Shown: piece after piece, positions 1 through 6,714 of the stretch
How positions within the stretch are numbered: position 1 is the first letter of the stretch
Layout of the letters: each line of letters begins with the position of its first letter
NCBI GenBank assembly: GCA_017471125.1
Contig: JAFUWR010000380.1
Span: 1-10,560, forward strand
Reading direction: 5' to 3'
Length of the DNA: 10,560 bases
DNA from: Clostridia bacterium
GTDB lineage: Bacteria > Bacillota > Clostridia > Christensenellales > Aristaeellaceae
Notes under the pieces: model-generated
Seen by the model: the letters and a program-made list of their open reading frames with translations, nothing else
Database searches by the model: none
Told to the model about the DNA's origin: nothing
Position numbers and translations under genes: made by a program

Positions 1-654
1 CGGGCGGCGGTCATCCGCACCTCCGTGGCGGCGGCGCTGGGCGCGGGCATCCCCATCGAGGAGCCCCGCGGCTTCCTGCTGGTGCTGATCGGCGGCTCCA
101 CCACCGAGGTGTGCGTCATGTCCATGAACGGCGTAGTGGCCTGCCGCACCATGCGGACCGGGTCGCTGGCCCTGGACGAGGCCATCGTGCGCTACATACG
201 GCGGGAGAAGAAGCTCATCATCGGCCAGCGCACCGCGGAGGACTTAAAGATAGATTTGGGCACCGCCGTGAAGAATCCCAGCCTGTCCAAGGAGAAGGTG
301 GCCCTGCGCGGGCGCGACGCCATCTCCGGCAAGCCCGCCACGGTGGACATCACGGCCGAGGACATCCACAAGGCGCTGCTGCCCCCGCTGGAGACCCTGG
401 CCGAGGACATCCGGGACGCCTTCGAGAACATCCCGCCGGAGCTTGCCGAGGACATACTGCCCAACGGCATGTACCTGTCCGGCGGCGGCGCTCAGTTAGA
501 GGGCCTGTCCGACCGGCTGGGCGAGCTGCTCCACCTGAACGTCCTCGTCCACGAGAATCCCCAGGACGACGTGGCCCTGGGCGCGTGCCTGGCCGCGTCC
601 AACGACAGGCTGGCGCAAAAAATCTCGATGAGCGGATGCCTGATAGACGTGTAA
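1..654 (+). CDS. mreB: MreB-like rod-shape actin homologue, C-terminal part (5' end outside window)
   Basis: The frame is open from base 1 and encodes 217 residues, so about 110-130 N-terminal residues lie outside the window. MreB is a membrane-associated actin homologue that forms filaments orienting the elongation machinery. Family landmarks present are AAALGAG, the phosphate-2 loop IGGSTTEV (residues 30-37 of the fragment), DEAIVRYIRR, the IIGQRTAEDLK helix, LRGRD, PPELAEDI, YLSGGGAQLEGL and VALGA near the end. Several normally invariant positions are changed: EEP before the AAA segment is RTS (residues 6-8), the Asp of DIGGGTTE is Leu29, its third Gly is Ser33, and the following GGD/AGD is GSL (bases 160-168). 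This could be a divergent MreB/Mbl paralogue with weak or no ATPase activity. It lies 25 nt upstream of mreC, as mreB normally does. Family assignment is sure; catalytic competence is doubtful. Confidence 0.93.
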   Translation, partial: RAAVIRTSVAAALGAGIPIEEPRGFLLVLIGGSTTEVCVMSMNGVVACRTMRTGSLALDEAIVRYIRREKKLIIGQRTAEDLKIDLGTAVKNPSLSKEKVALRGRDAISGKPATVDITAEDIHKALLPPLETLAEDIRDAFENIPPELAEDILPNGMYLSGGGAQLEGLSDRLGELLHLNVLVHENPQDDVALGACLAASNDRLAQKISMSGCLIDV

Positions 655-663
655 TCATCAAAC

Positions 664-668
664 GGGAG
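664..668 (+). promoter_or_regulatory. Ribosome binding site deciding the mreC start
   Basis: GGGAG at 664-668 lies only 2 nt before the first in-frame ATG (671) but 11 nt before the second (680). The spacing favours ATG680 as the start of mreC. The upstream ATG would add only Met-Gln-Ile. Confidence 0.5.
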
Positions 669-679
669 CGATGCAGATA

Positions 680-1780
680 ATGCCCTCGAAGAAGAAGCGC
701 AAGACGAACAAGCGCTATACAAAAAAACGCACGCCGGAAGAGATACGGCTCCGCCGCATACGGCGCAGGAACGTGATCTTCACGATCCTCGTCATCATCG
801 CGGTGGCGGCGGTGGTGTTCTTCCTGATCCTGCGCAATTCAAACGACATCTCCCTGGCGGAGAACGGCATCGGCTCGCTGTTCAGCCGGGTGCAGAGCGC
901 GTTCACCACCGTGACCGGCGGCATCCGGGACTTCACCACCCGCTGGCACAACTACGGCGCGCTGGAGCAGGAGTACAACGAGCTGTCGCTGCAATACCAG
1001 CAGACCTCGCTCCAATTGGACGCGGCCCAGGAGGCCATCCAGGAAAACGCGCGGCTAAAGACGCTGCTCGAGGCCCAGAGCCGGTATGAATCGCTGGACC
1101 CCATCTACGCCAAGGTCATCGCCCGGGCGCCGGGCCAGTGGTTCGAGACCTTCTCCATCAACCGCGGCAAGAACGACGGCGTCTCCGCGGGCATGGCCGT
1201 GGCCAACGGCGACGGCCTGGTGGGTCGCGTCTACGAGGCCGGCATGAACTACGCCAAGGTCATCTGCATCATCGACAGCCGGTCCGCTGTGGCCTGCATG
1301 GTCCAGTCCACCCGCGACAACGGCATCATGCGCGGCGAGGTCACCGCCTCGTCCCAGCGGGCGGAGTGCTACGTGTACTACCTGCCCAGCCTCAACAACG
1401 TGGTGCCGGGCGACGTGGTCATCACCTCCGGCACGGACTCGCTGTTCCCCAAGGGGCTGCACATCGGCACCGTCACCGCGGTATCCATGGACGCCGGCAG
1501 CGAGGGCAGCTACGCCGTCGTCGCCCCGTCGGTGGACTTCCGGCACCTCGAGGAGGTGTTCGTGCTGCGCGAGGTCATCGAGACCGATTCCGATGAGAAC
1601 CTGCCCAGCACCGTCAACAACATGAAGCCCATCATCAACGAGTCCCCCACCCCCGACCCGCAGGTCACCCCCACGCCCTCCCCCACCCCGGCCGAGGCCA
1701 CGTGGAGCTACCCGTCCGCCAGCGTCGCCGTGCCCGTCATCGAAACGCTGCCCGAGGACGAGTGGGTCAGGAATTCGTAA
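680..1780 (+). CDS. mreC: Rod shape-determining protein MreC
   Basis: 366 residues from ATG680 (369 from ATG671; the RBS spacing favours 680). MreC is a bitopic membrane protein that links MreB inside the cell to PBP2/RodA outside and activates PBP2. The order seen is a very basic cytoplasmic tail (16 Lys/Arg in residues 1-30), one membrane segment (about 32-51), a coiled-coil stretch rich in Glu/Gln/Leu (about 91-133), and the MreC beta-barrel region (about 140-298). The barrel carries GQWFETFSINRGKNDGV, GLVGRV, NYAKVICIIDS, IMRGEV, VPGDVVITSG and FPKGLHIGTV, all typical of the family. The last 68 residues (299-366) form a Pro/Thr/Ser-rich acidic tail absent from short MreC proteins. mreB lies just upstream and mreD downstream. 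The identification is secure; only the exact start is uncertain. Confidence 0.95.
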   Translation: MPSKKKRKTNKRYTKKRTPEEIRLRRIRRRNVIFTILVIIAVAAVVFFLILRNSNDISLAENGIGSLFSRVQSAFTTVTGGIRDFTTRWHNYGALEQEYNELSLQYQQTSLQLDAAQEAIQENARLKTLLEAQSRYESLDPIYAKVIARAPGQWFETFSINRGKNDGVSAGMAVANGDGLVGRVYEAGMNYAKVICIIDSRSAVACMVQSTRDNGIMRGEVTASSQRAECYVYYLPSLNNVVPGDVVITSGTDSLFPKGLHIGTVTAVSMDAGSEGSYAVVAPSVDFRHLEEVFVLREVIETDSDENLPSTVNNMKPIINESPTPDPQVTPTPSPTPAEATWSYPSASVAVPVIETLPEDEWVRNS

Positions 1781-1788
1781 AAACAAGC

Positions 1789-1808
1789 GGGCGCTGAGGG
1801 CAGCGCCC
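1789..1808 (+). repeat. GC-rich hairpin in the mreC-mreD gap
   Basis: GGGCGCTG (1789-1796) and CAGCGCCC (1801-1808) form a perfect 8-bp stem with an AGGG loop, 8 nt after the mreC stop. No T-run follows, so it does not look like a complete intrinsic terminator. It could cause pausing, protect an mRNA 3' end, or be part of a dispersed palindromic element together with the adjoining CTACTCC repeats. Its function is not known from the sequence. Confidence 0.7.
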
Positions 1809-1832
1809 CTACTCCCTACTCCCTACTCCCTA
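1806..1832. repeat. (CTACTCC)3 direct repeat; potential G-quadruplex on the - strand
   Basis: Three exact 7-bp units, CTACTCC, occupy 1809-1829, with a partial fourth (CTA, 1830-1832). Together with the C-run at 1806-1809 they give four C-tracts of at least three (1806-1809, 1814-1816, 1821-1823, 1828-1830) separated by TACT. The - strand therefore has four G-tracts with 4-nt loops, which meets the usual G-quadruplex pattern on the template strand. It directly abuts the hairpin at 1789-1808 and ends 5 nt before the mreD ribosome binding site. Confidence 0.75.
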
Positions 1833-1837
1833 AATTC

Positions 1838-1843
1838 GGAGGT
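1838..1843 (+). promoter_or_regulatory. Ribosome binding site supporting the TTG start of mreD
   Basis: GGAGGT at 1838-1843 is 5 nt before TTG1849. The next in-frame ATG (1864) would be 20 nt away. A full Shine-Dalgarno at ideal spacing fixes TTG1849 as the start. Confidence 0.8.
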
Positions 1844-1848
1844 CCACC

Positions 1849-2400
1849 TTGTTACGACGCTTTATGCCCTTCCTGCTGGTGCTCCTGTGCTTCCTGCTGG
1901 ACACCACCGTGATGCCCGTGGTCTACACGGGCGTATACGGCGTGCCGCTGACGGTGGTGGCGGTGCTGTGCATCGGCATGGTGCTGGGCCGCATGCGCGG
2001 CCTGCTGTACGGCACGCTGGGCGGGCTTTTGATGGACATCACCACGGGCACGCTGGGCATGATGACCTACTTCTTCATGTTCGTGGGCTTCATGATCGGC
2101 CTGATCGTGTACGTGCCGGGGGAGCGCATACTGCCCTCCCGCCGCAAGCAGCAGCGCCGGCTGGTCTGGCGCTCGGCCTGGGTGTTCGCGCTGTACGCCC
2201 TGGGCGAGGCGGCGATGTTCGTGATCCAGTACTTCAACACGGCGGAATTCGAGTGGATCTACCTGCTCAACATACTCATCCGCGCCGCGATATGCACGCT
2301 CCTGTGCGGCCTGGCGCGGCCCCTGTTCGTCCGGCTGCTGACCGGCAAGTCCGAGAAGCGCGGCCGGAGATCCCGTGATCCGGAGGTGAAAAGCTTTTGA
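1849..2400 (+). CDS. mreD: Rod shape-determining membrane protein MreD
   Basis: 183 residues, starting at TTG with a strong GGAGGT site 5 nt upstream. MreD is a small polytopic membrane protein of the Rod complex that works with MreC. The protein is largely hydrophobic, with about five likely membrane segments: FLLVLLCFLLDTTVMPVV, the VPLTVVAVLCIGMVLG stretch, MMTYFFMFVGFMIGLIVYV, WVFALYALGEAAMFVIQYF, and a last one around ILIRAAICTLLCGLA. GLLYGTLGGLLMDITTGTLG matches the conserved Gly/Asp region of MreD. The C-terminus is short, basic and cytoplasmic. Length fits the family (about 160-190). The TGA stop overlaps the TTG start of pbp2 (TTGA), so translation is probably coupled. MreD diverges quickly, so position between mreC and pbp2 contributes to the call. 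Confidence 0.9.
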   Translation: MLRRFMPFLLVLLCFLLDTTVMPVVYTGVYGVPLTVVAVLCIGMVLGRMRGLLYGTLGGLLMDITTGTLGMMTYFFMFVGFMIGLIVYVPGERILPSRRKQQRRLVWRSAWVFALYALGEAAMFVIQYFNTAEFEWIYLLNILIRAAICTLLCGLARPLFVRLLTGKSEKRGRRSRDPEVKSF

Positions 2401-4874
2401 AGCCCTATTTTAAGCGCATGCTGGTGCTGTCCGGCATACTGGCCGTGGTGTTCGCGGCGTTCTTCGTGCGGCTCAACTACATGATCCGCGTGACCGGCGA
2501 CAACTACTCCAACCGCGCCTCCAACCGCTCCACCAAGACCATCACCCTCTACGGCAACCGCGGCACCATCTTCGACACCAACATGGTGCCCCTGGCCTAC
2601 GACCGCCGCAGCTACAACGTGACCTTCTACCGCGACCCCACCCGCAACAACGACGAGGACCGGCTGGCCTACACCCGGACGCTCATCGATGTCATCAAGC
2701 TGGTGGAGTCCAACGGCAAGACCTGCGTCAACGACTTCTGGCTCAAGAAGAACGACGACGGCACCTGGCGCTTCGACACGGGTTCAGATTCCGCCGCGGT
2801 GGAGGCCACCCGCGAACGCCAGTGGCGCTCGAACTTCTATTTGAGCAAGGCCGAGGAGAAGGACCTGTGGCCGTCGCTGTTGGATAAATACTGCTTCACA
2901 CAGTTGGCTCAAATGGGCGAGATCGACCTGGAGCGGGACGAGGAACTGATCGTGAAGGTCCTTGCCCTGTGGCAGGAGTCCCGCATGAACGCCTTCAACT
3001 CCACCCCCGTCACCATCGCCTACGACGTGGGCTACGAGACGGTGTCCGAGATCGAGGTGCGGGCGCTGGACCTGCTGGGCGTGGACGTGACCGAGAGCTC
3101 CTCCCGGGTCTATCCCCAGGGCCGCACCGCCTGCCACGTGACGGGCTACATCAGCAAGATTTCCCAGAACGCGCTGGAGACCTACCAGAGCCAGGGCTAC
3201 CCCAACGACGCCTACATCGGCTCCGACGGCATCGAGCGCTCCCTCGAGGACCAGCTCTCGCCCTACATCGAGTACCGGCAGGGCAAGCGCGTGGTGGAGG
3301 TGGACACCCGCGGCAAGGCCGTGCGCGAGCTGTCCTACACCGCGCCCACCGACGGCAACTCCGTGGTGCTGACCATCGACGTGGACCTGGAGCAGGTGAT
3401 GTCCAGCGCCCTGGCCTCCACCATCGACACCATCCGCGACGAGCAGGAAAAGACCATGCGCCGCGAGCACTGGCAGGACCTTTATGAAGAGGTGCTCCAG
3501 CAATACGAGGAGAACGACTGGGACATCGACCTGGCCGAGTCCGGCGCGATGGTGGCCATGGACCCCTACACCGGCAAGGTGCTGGGCATGATCTCCTATC
3601 CCGACTACGACCTGTCCATCTTCAACGACGGCAAGGTGGACGAGTCCCTGTGGTCCGACGCCATGCAGGGCAACGACCCGCTGTACAACCGCGCCATCTC
3701 CACCAAGGACGCGCCCGGCTCCATCTTCAAGCTGTGCACCTCCCTGGCGGGCCTGTCCGAGGGGGCCATCACCCTGGACGAGCGCATCAGCGACATGGGC
3801 GGCTTCTACAAGACCAACCAGACCAACCCCGCCAAGTGCTGGACCTCCGACCCCTCGCTGCACCAGAACCAGACCATCGTCGAGGGGCTGAAGAACTCCT
3901 GCAACTACTTCTTCTACGAGGTCAGCTACCGGCTGGGCATCGACAAGCTGTACCAGTGGGCGGCGGCGCTGGGCCTGACCTCCAAGACCAACATCGAGCT
4001 GCCCGGCGAGGCCACGTCCATCGTCGGAAACCAGCACATGCTCTACGACCCGGACAACTCCCCCACCTGGCAGAACACCGCCAAGCCGCTGTTGACCTAC
4101 GAGGCCATCAAGGAGTCGCTGACGCAGACCATCACCGAGCGTCAGATGAACATCACCAACGAGGTCTTGGAGAAGGCCATCGCCGACCTGATGCGCATCG
4201 CCGTGAGCTACGAGCAAAAGACCGACTGGTACCGCCCCATCCGCGAGATCTTGCAGTACGACCTGGGGCTTCCGGCGGACTACATCTCCAGCCGCTACAT
4301 GGTCAACACCTACGTCACCTACCTGGCCGACCTGTTCTGGACGCCCAACGAGACGATCATGTGCGGCATCGGCCAGTCGGTCACCCAGGTGACCCCGGTG
4401 GCCGTCGCCCGGTACGTCAGCGCCATCGTCAACGGCGGCACCGTGTACGACGCGCAGATCGTGGACAAGATCCTCGGCCCCGACGGGCAGATCGTCATCG
4501 AGAAGCAGCCCGTGGTGGCCAACCAGATCGAGACGGACACCGCCTACTACGACGCCATCCGCAAGGGCATGGAGGAGGTTACCGACGAGGTCGCCGGTGG
4601 TACCGCGTCCAAGTACTTCCGCGAGGCCCGCTACAAGATCGCCGCCAAGACCGGGACCTCCCAGAGGACCCAGCTCGACGTGGAGAACAATTCCTGGATG
4701 GTGGCCTACGCGCCCGCCGACGACCCGAAGATCGTGGTCATCTGCTACATCCAGAACGGCTACTCCGGCGCGTACTCCTCCCCCGCCGTCATCAGCACCA
4801 TCGAGTACTACCTGGACAGCCTGCAATACTCCGAATCCACGACCATGCCCAACGAATATACCCTTTCCGAATAA
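2397..4874 (+). CDS. mrdA: Penicillin-binding protein 2 (class B PBP, elongation transpeptidase)
   Basis: 825 residues from TTG2397. The start is supported by GGAGGTGA at 2382-2389 and the 4-nt overlap with mreD. PBP2 crosslinks peptidoglycan made by RodA, with its catalytic domain outside the membrane. Features in order: N-terminal membrane anchor (about 9-26); PBP dimer/pedestal domain beginning at RGTIFD (55-60) and containing YPQGRTACHVTGYIS; transpeptidase domain from about 383 with SxxK = SIFK (442-445, PGSIFKL), SxN = SCN (501-503), GIGQSVTQVTPVAVA (from 657) and KTGT (751-754). All catalytic motifs are intact. The protein is longer than typical PBP2s (about 600-720). Extra sequence sits at about 346-381 (charged, helical) and at 540-656, between the SxN region and GIGQ. 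rodA follows after 20 nt, forming the classic SEDS-bPBP pair. Confidence 0.95.
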   Translation: MKPYFKRMLVLSGILAVVFAAFFVRLNYMIRVTGDNYSNRASNRSTKTITLYGNRGTIFDTNMVPLAYDRRSYNVTFYRDPTRNNDEDRLAYTRTLIDVIKLVESNGKTCVNDFWLKKNDDGTWRFDTGSDSAAVEATRERQWRSNFYLSKAEEKDLWPSLLDKYCFTQLAQMGEIDLERDEELIVKVLALWQESRMNAFNSTPVTIAYDVGYETVSEIEVRALDLLGVDVTESSSRVYPQGRTACHVTGYISKISQNALETYQSQGYPNDAYIGSDGIERSLEDQLSPYIEYRQGKRVVEVDTRGKAVRELSYTAPTDGNSVVLTIDVDLEQVMSSALASTIDTIRDEQEKTMRREHWQDLYEEVLQQYEENDWDIDLAESGAMVAMDPYTGKVLGMISYPDYDLSIFNDGKVDESLWSDAMQGNDPLYNRAISTKDAPGSIFKLCTSLAGLSEGAITLDERISDMGGFYKTNQTNPAKCWTSDPSLHQNQTIVEGLKNSCNYFFYEVSYRLGIDKLYQWAAALGLTSKTNIELPGEATSIVGNQHMLYDPDNSPTWQNTAKPLLTYEAIKESLTQTITERQMNITNEVLEKAIADLMRIAVSYEQKTDWYRPIREILQYDLGLPADYISSRYMVNTYVTYLADLFWTPNETIMCGIGQSVTQVTPVAVARYVSAIVNGGTVYDAQIVDKILGPDGQIVIEKQPVVANQIETDTAYYDAIRKGMEEVTDEVAGGTASKYFREARYKIAAKTGTSQRTQLDVENNSWMVAYAPADDPKIVVICYIQNGYSGAYSSPAVISTIEYYLDSLQYSESTTMPNEYTLSE

Positions 4875-4894
4875 GAGCATTGGAGAAGTAAAAA

Positions 4895-6136
4895 GTGTTC
4901 GCAAGGATCCGAGCGTTCTTCAAGTACATCCGGGACAACCAGTTCGACCGCAGCCTGATGAAGTACTTCGACTGGCCGCTGTTCCTGATCGTCATCGTCA
5001 TATCGCTGTTCGGGGTCGTGTGCATCTTCTCCGCCACGTCGAGCCAGGTGACGGAGTACCCGGCCAACGTGGTCGAGATGCTCGAGACCCAGTCCATCCT
5101 GTACCCCCGCCTGCAATTGATGTGGATCGGCGCGGGGCTGGTCGCCATGGCCGTCATCATATTCTTCCCCTACGAACTGTACGGCCAGTACGCCAACGTC
5201 ATCTACGCCGCCAACATCGGCCTGCTGATCTTCACGCTGATGGTGGCCCGCGTGGGCCGCGGCGGCATGACGGCCTTTTTGTCCTGGGGCGGCGGCGACC
5301 GCGGCTTCCAGACCTCGGAGGTCGGCAAGATCGCCATCATCATGGCCCTGGCGAAGGCGTTCTCGGTGCGCACGAAGCCCATCATGAAATTCTCCGACGT
5401 CATCCCCCTGGCCATCTACACCGGCATCCCGCTGGTGCTGATCGTGGCCCAGCCGGACGTGGGCACGGCGCTGGTGTACCTGGCGGTGTTCGCGGTGATG
5501 GTGCTGGTGTCCGGCACCAACGCGCGGCTCATCTGGGGCGTCATCATCGCCTTCGCGCTGCTGCTGGTGCCGCTGTGGTACTTCATGAACAACTCGGCGT
5601 CCGACAACTTCCGCTTCACCCGCATCCTCATCTGGCTGGACCCGGAGGCCTATCCTGACGAGGCGCGGCAGGTCATCAACGGCCAGATCGCCATCGGCCA
5701 CGGCGGGGTCTGGGGGCGCGGCATCGTCTCCCCCGGCAGCTTCGCCTCGCTGGGCTACATCTCCGACGACCACACCGACTTCATCTTCGCCATCGTCTGC
5801 GAGTCCTTCGGCTTGGTGGGCGGCTGCGCGCTGGTGTTCGCCTACATGGTGATGATCGGCCGCATGATCTGGCTGTCCATACGGGTGCAGGACCCCTACG
5901 GCTCCTACCTGATCGTCGGCGTCACCGCCATGATGATCTTCCATGTGGTGGAGAACGTGGGCATGGTCATCGGGCTGCTGCCCGTCACCGGCATCCCCCT
6001 GCCCTTCGTCAGCTACGGCGGCTCCAACATGCTGACCAACATGATGGGCGTCGGGCTGGTGCTGAACGTGGTCATGCGCTCCAAGCAGCGGGAGCTCCAG
6101 CAGCGCACGAGCACCAATCGGGTGGTGCAGATATAA
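4895..6136 (+). CDS. rodA: RodA, SEDS-family peptidoglycan glycosyltransferase
   Basis: 413 residues from GTG4895; GGAG at 4882-4885 is 9 nt upstream. RodA polymerises lipid II into glycan strands in the membrane and acts as a pair with the class B PBP encoded just before it. The sequence is highly hydrophobic, with about ten membrane segments. SEDS landmarks include FGVVCIFSAT in the first membrane segment, FLSWGGGDRGFQTSEVGKIAII, the QPDVGTALVYLAVF motif, LIWLDPEAYPDEA followed by QIAIGHGGVWGRG, DDHTDFIFAIVCESFGLVGG, and GIPLPFVSYGGSNMLTNM near the C-terminus. The location beside PBP2 in an mre operon, and the HTDFIFA form, favour RodA over FtsW or SpoVE. It is the last gene of the operon; a terminator hairpin starts at its stop codon. 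Confidence 0.95.
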   Translation: MFARIRAFFKYIRDNQFDRSLMKYFDWPLFLIVIVISLFGVVCIFSATSSQVTEYPANVVEMLETQSILYPRLQLMWIGAGLVAMAVIIFFPYELYGQYANVIYAANIGLLIFTLMVARVGRGGMTAFLSWGGGDRGFQTSEVGKIAIIMALAKAFSVRTKPIMKFSDVIPLAIYTGIPLVLIVAQPDVGTALVYLAVFAVMVLVSGTNARLIWGVIIAFALLLVPLWYFMNNSASDNFRFTRILIWLDPEAYPDEARQVINGQIAIGHGGVWGRGIVSPGSFASLGYISDDHTDFIFAIVCESFGLVGGCALVFAYMVMIGRMIWLSIRVQDPYGSYLIVGVTAMMIFHVVENVGMVIGLLPVTGIPLPFVSYGGSNMLTNMMGVGLVLNVVMRSKQRELQQRTSTNRVVQI

Positions 6137-6175
6137 AAAACGCGAGGGACGCGAATGGCGTCCCTCACGTTTTTT
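6135..6175. terminator. Bidirectional intrinsic terminator between rodA and bioY
   Basis: A-run 6135-6140, then stem CGCGAGGGACGC (6141-6152), loop GAATG, stem GCGTCCCTCACG (6158-6169) and a T-run 6170-6175. The stem is perfect except for one C-A mismatch (6143/6167). Read on + it ends the rodA message. Read on - the A-run becomes T6 and ends the bioY message, whose stop is only a few bases away. It serves both convergent operons. Confidence 0.93.
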
Positions 6176-6179
6176 ATCG

Positions 6180-6698
6180 TCACATCTTATTGATGGCTTT
6201 CGTCACGGGCCGCGCGATCAGCGTCGCCGCGACGATCTTCACCGCGTCCCCGGGCAGGAAGGGCAGCACGCACATGCCCATCGAGGCGGCCAGGGTGTTG
6301 TGGGTCTGGATCATGAACCAGGCGGTGCCGATGACGTACAGCGCCACGGTGCCGCCCACCATGCACGCGCCCAGCAGCCAGGGGGACTTGTCCTCGCCGC
6401 TGCCCAGGCCGGTGATGAGGGCGCAGGGCAGGTAGCCGACGAGGTAGCCGCCGGTGACGCCGGCCAGCTTCTGGAGGCCGCCGGAGAACCCGGAGAACAC
6501 CGGCACGCCCACCATGCCGATCAGCAGGTAGATGAGCACCGCCAGCGTGCCCTTCTTCCAACCCAGTATCGCGCCCGCAAGGTACACCGCGAAGCTGGCC
6601 AGCGACAGCGGTATCGGCCCGATGGCGATGCTCAGCGGCCCCGCCACGCAGATGAGCGCCGCCATGACGGCGACCAAAGTCATATCCTTCGTTTTCAT
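6180..6698 (-). CDS. bioY: BioY, substrate-binding (S) component of the biotin ECF transporter
   Basis: 172 residues from ATG6698, preceded by a purine-rich AAAAGG/AGGAT site. BioY is the membrane protein that binds biotin with high affinity and, with the energy-coupling module EcfAA'T, imports it. The whole chain is hydrophobic, with about six membrane segments. Family marks are PLSIAIGPIPLSLASFAVYLAG near the N-terminus (the usual P-[IV]-PxxxQ/S-like segment), IYLLIGMVGVPVFSGFSGGLQKLAGVTGGYLVGY and a C-terminal LPFLPGDAVKIVAATLIA. The P-x-F-S-G-x-x-G-G-L-x-x-L-x-G-x-T-G-G-Y signature is diagnostic. It lies 16 nt downstream of birA, almost certainly co-transcribed. No EcfA or EcfT gene is in the window, so it probably uses a shared energising module encoded elsewhere (inference). 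Confidence 0.95.
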   Translation of the reverse strand: MKTKDMTLVAVMAALICVAGPLSIAIGPIPLSLASFAVYLAGAILGWKKGTLAVLIYLLIGMVGVPVFSGFSGGLQKLAGVTGGYLVGYLPCALITGLGSGEDKSPWLLGACMVGGTVALYVIGTAWFMIQTHNTLAASMGMCVLPFLPGDAVKIVAATLIARPVTKAINKM

Positions 6699-6714
6699 AT
6701 CCTATCAATCCTTT

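Noticed and set aside
1809..1832. CTACTCC repeats as a CRISPR or phase-variable tract
   Set aside because: Units are only 7 bp, directly adjacent with no spacers, and lie outside coding sequence and promoter boxes.
2784..4904. Very long open frame on the - strand opposite pbp2
   Set aside because: It is a GC-driven antisense shadow: low-complexity Gly/Val/Asp/His-rich peptide with no recognisable domain, opposite a PBP2 with all catalytic motifs.
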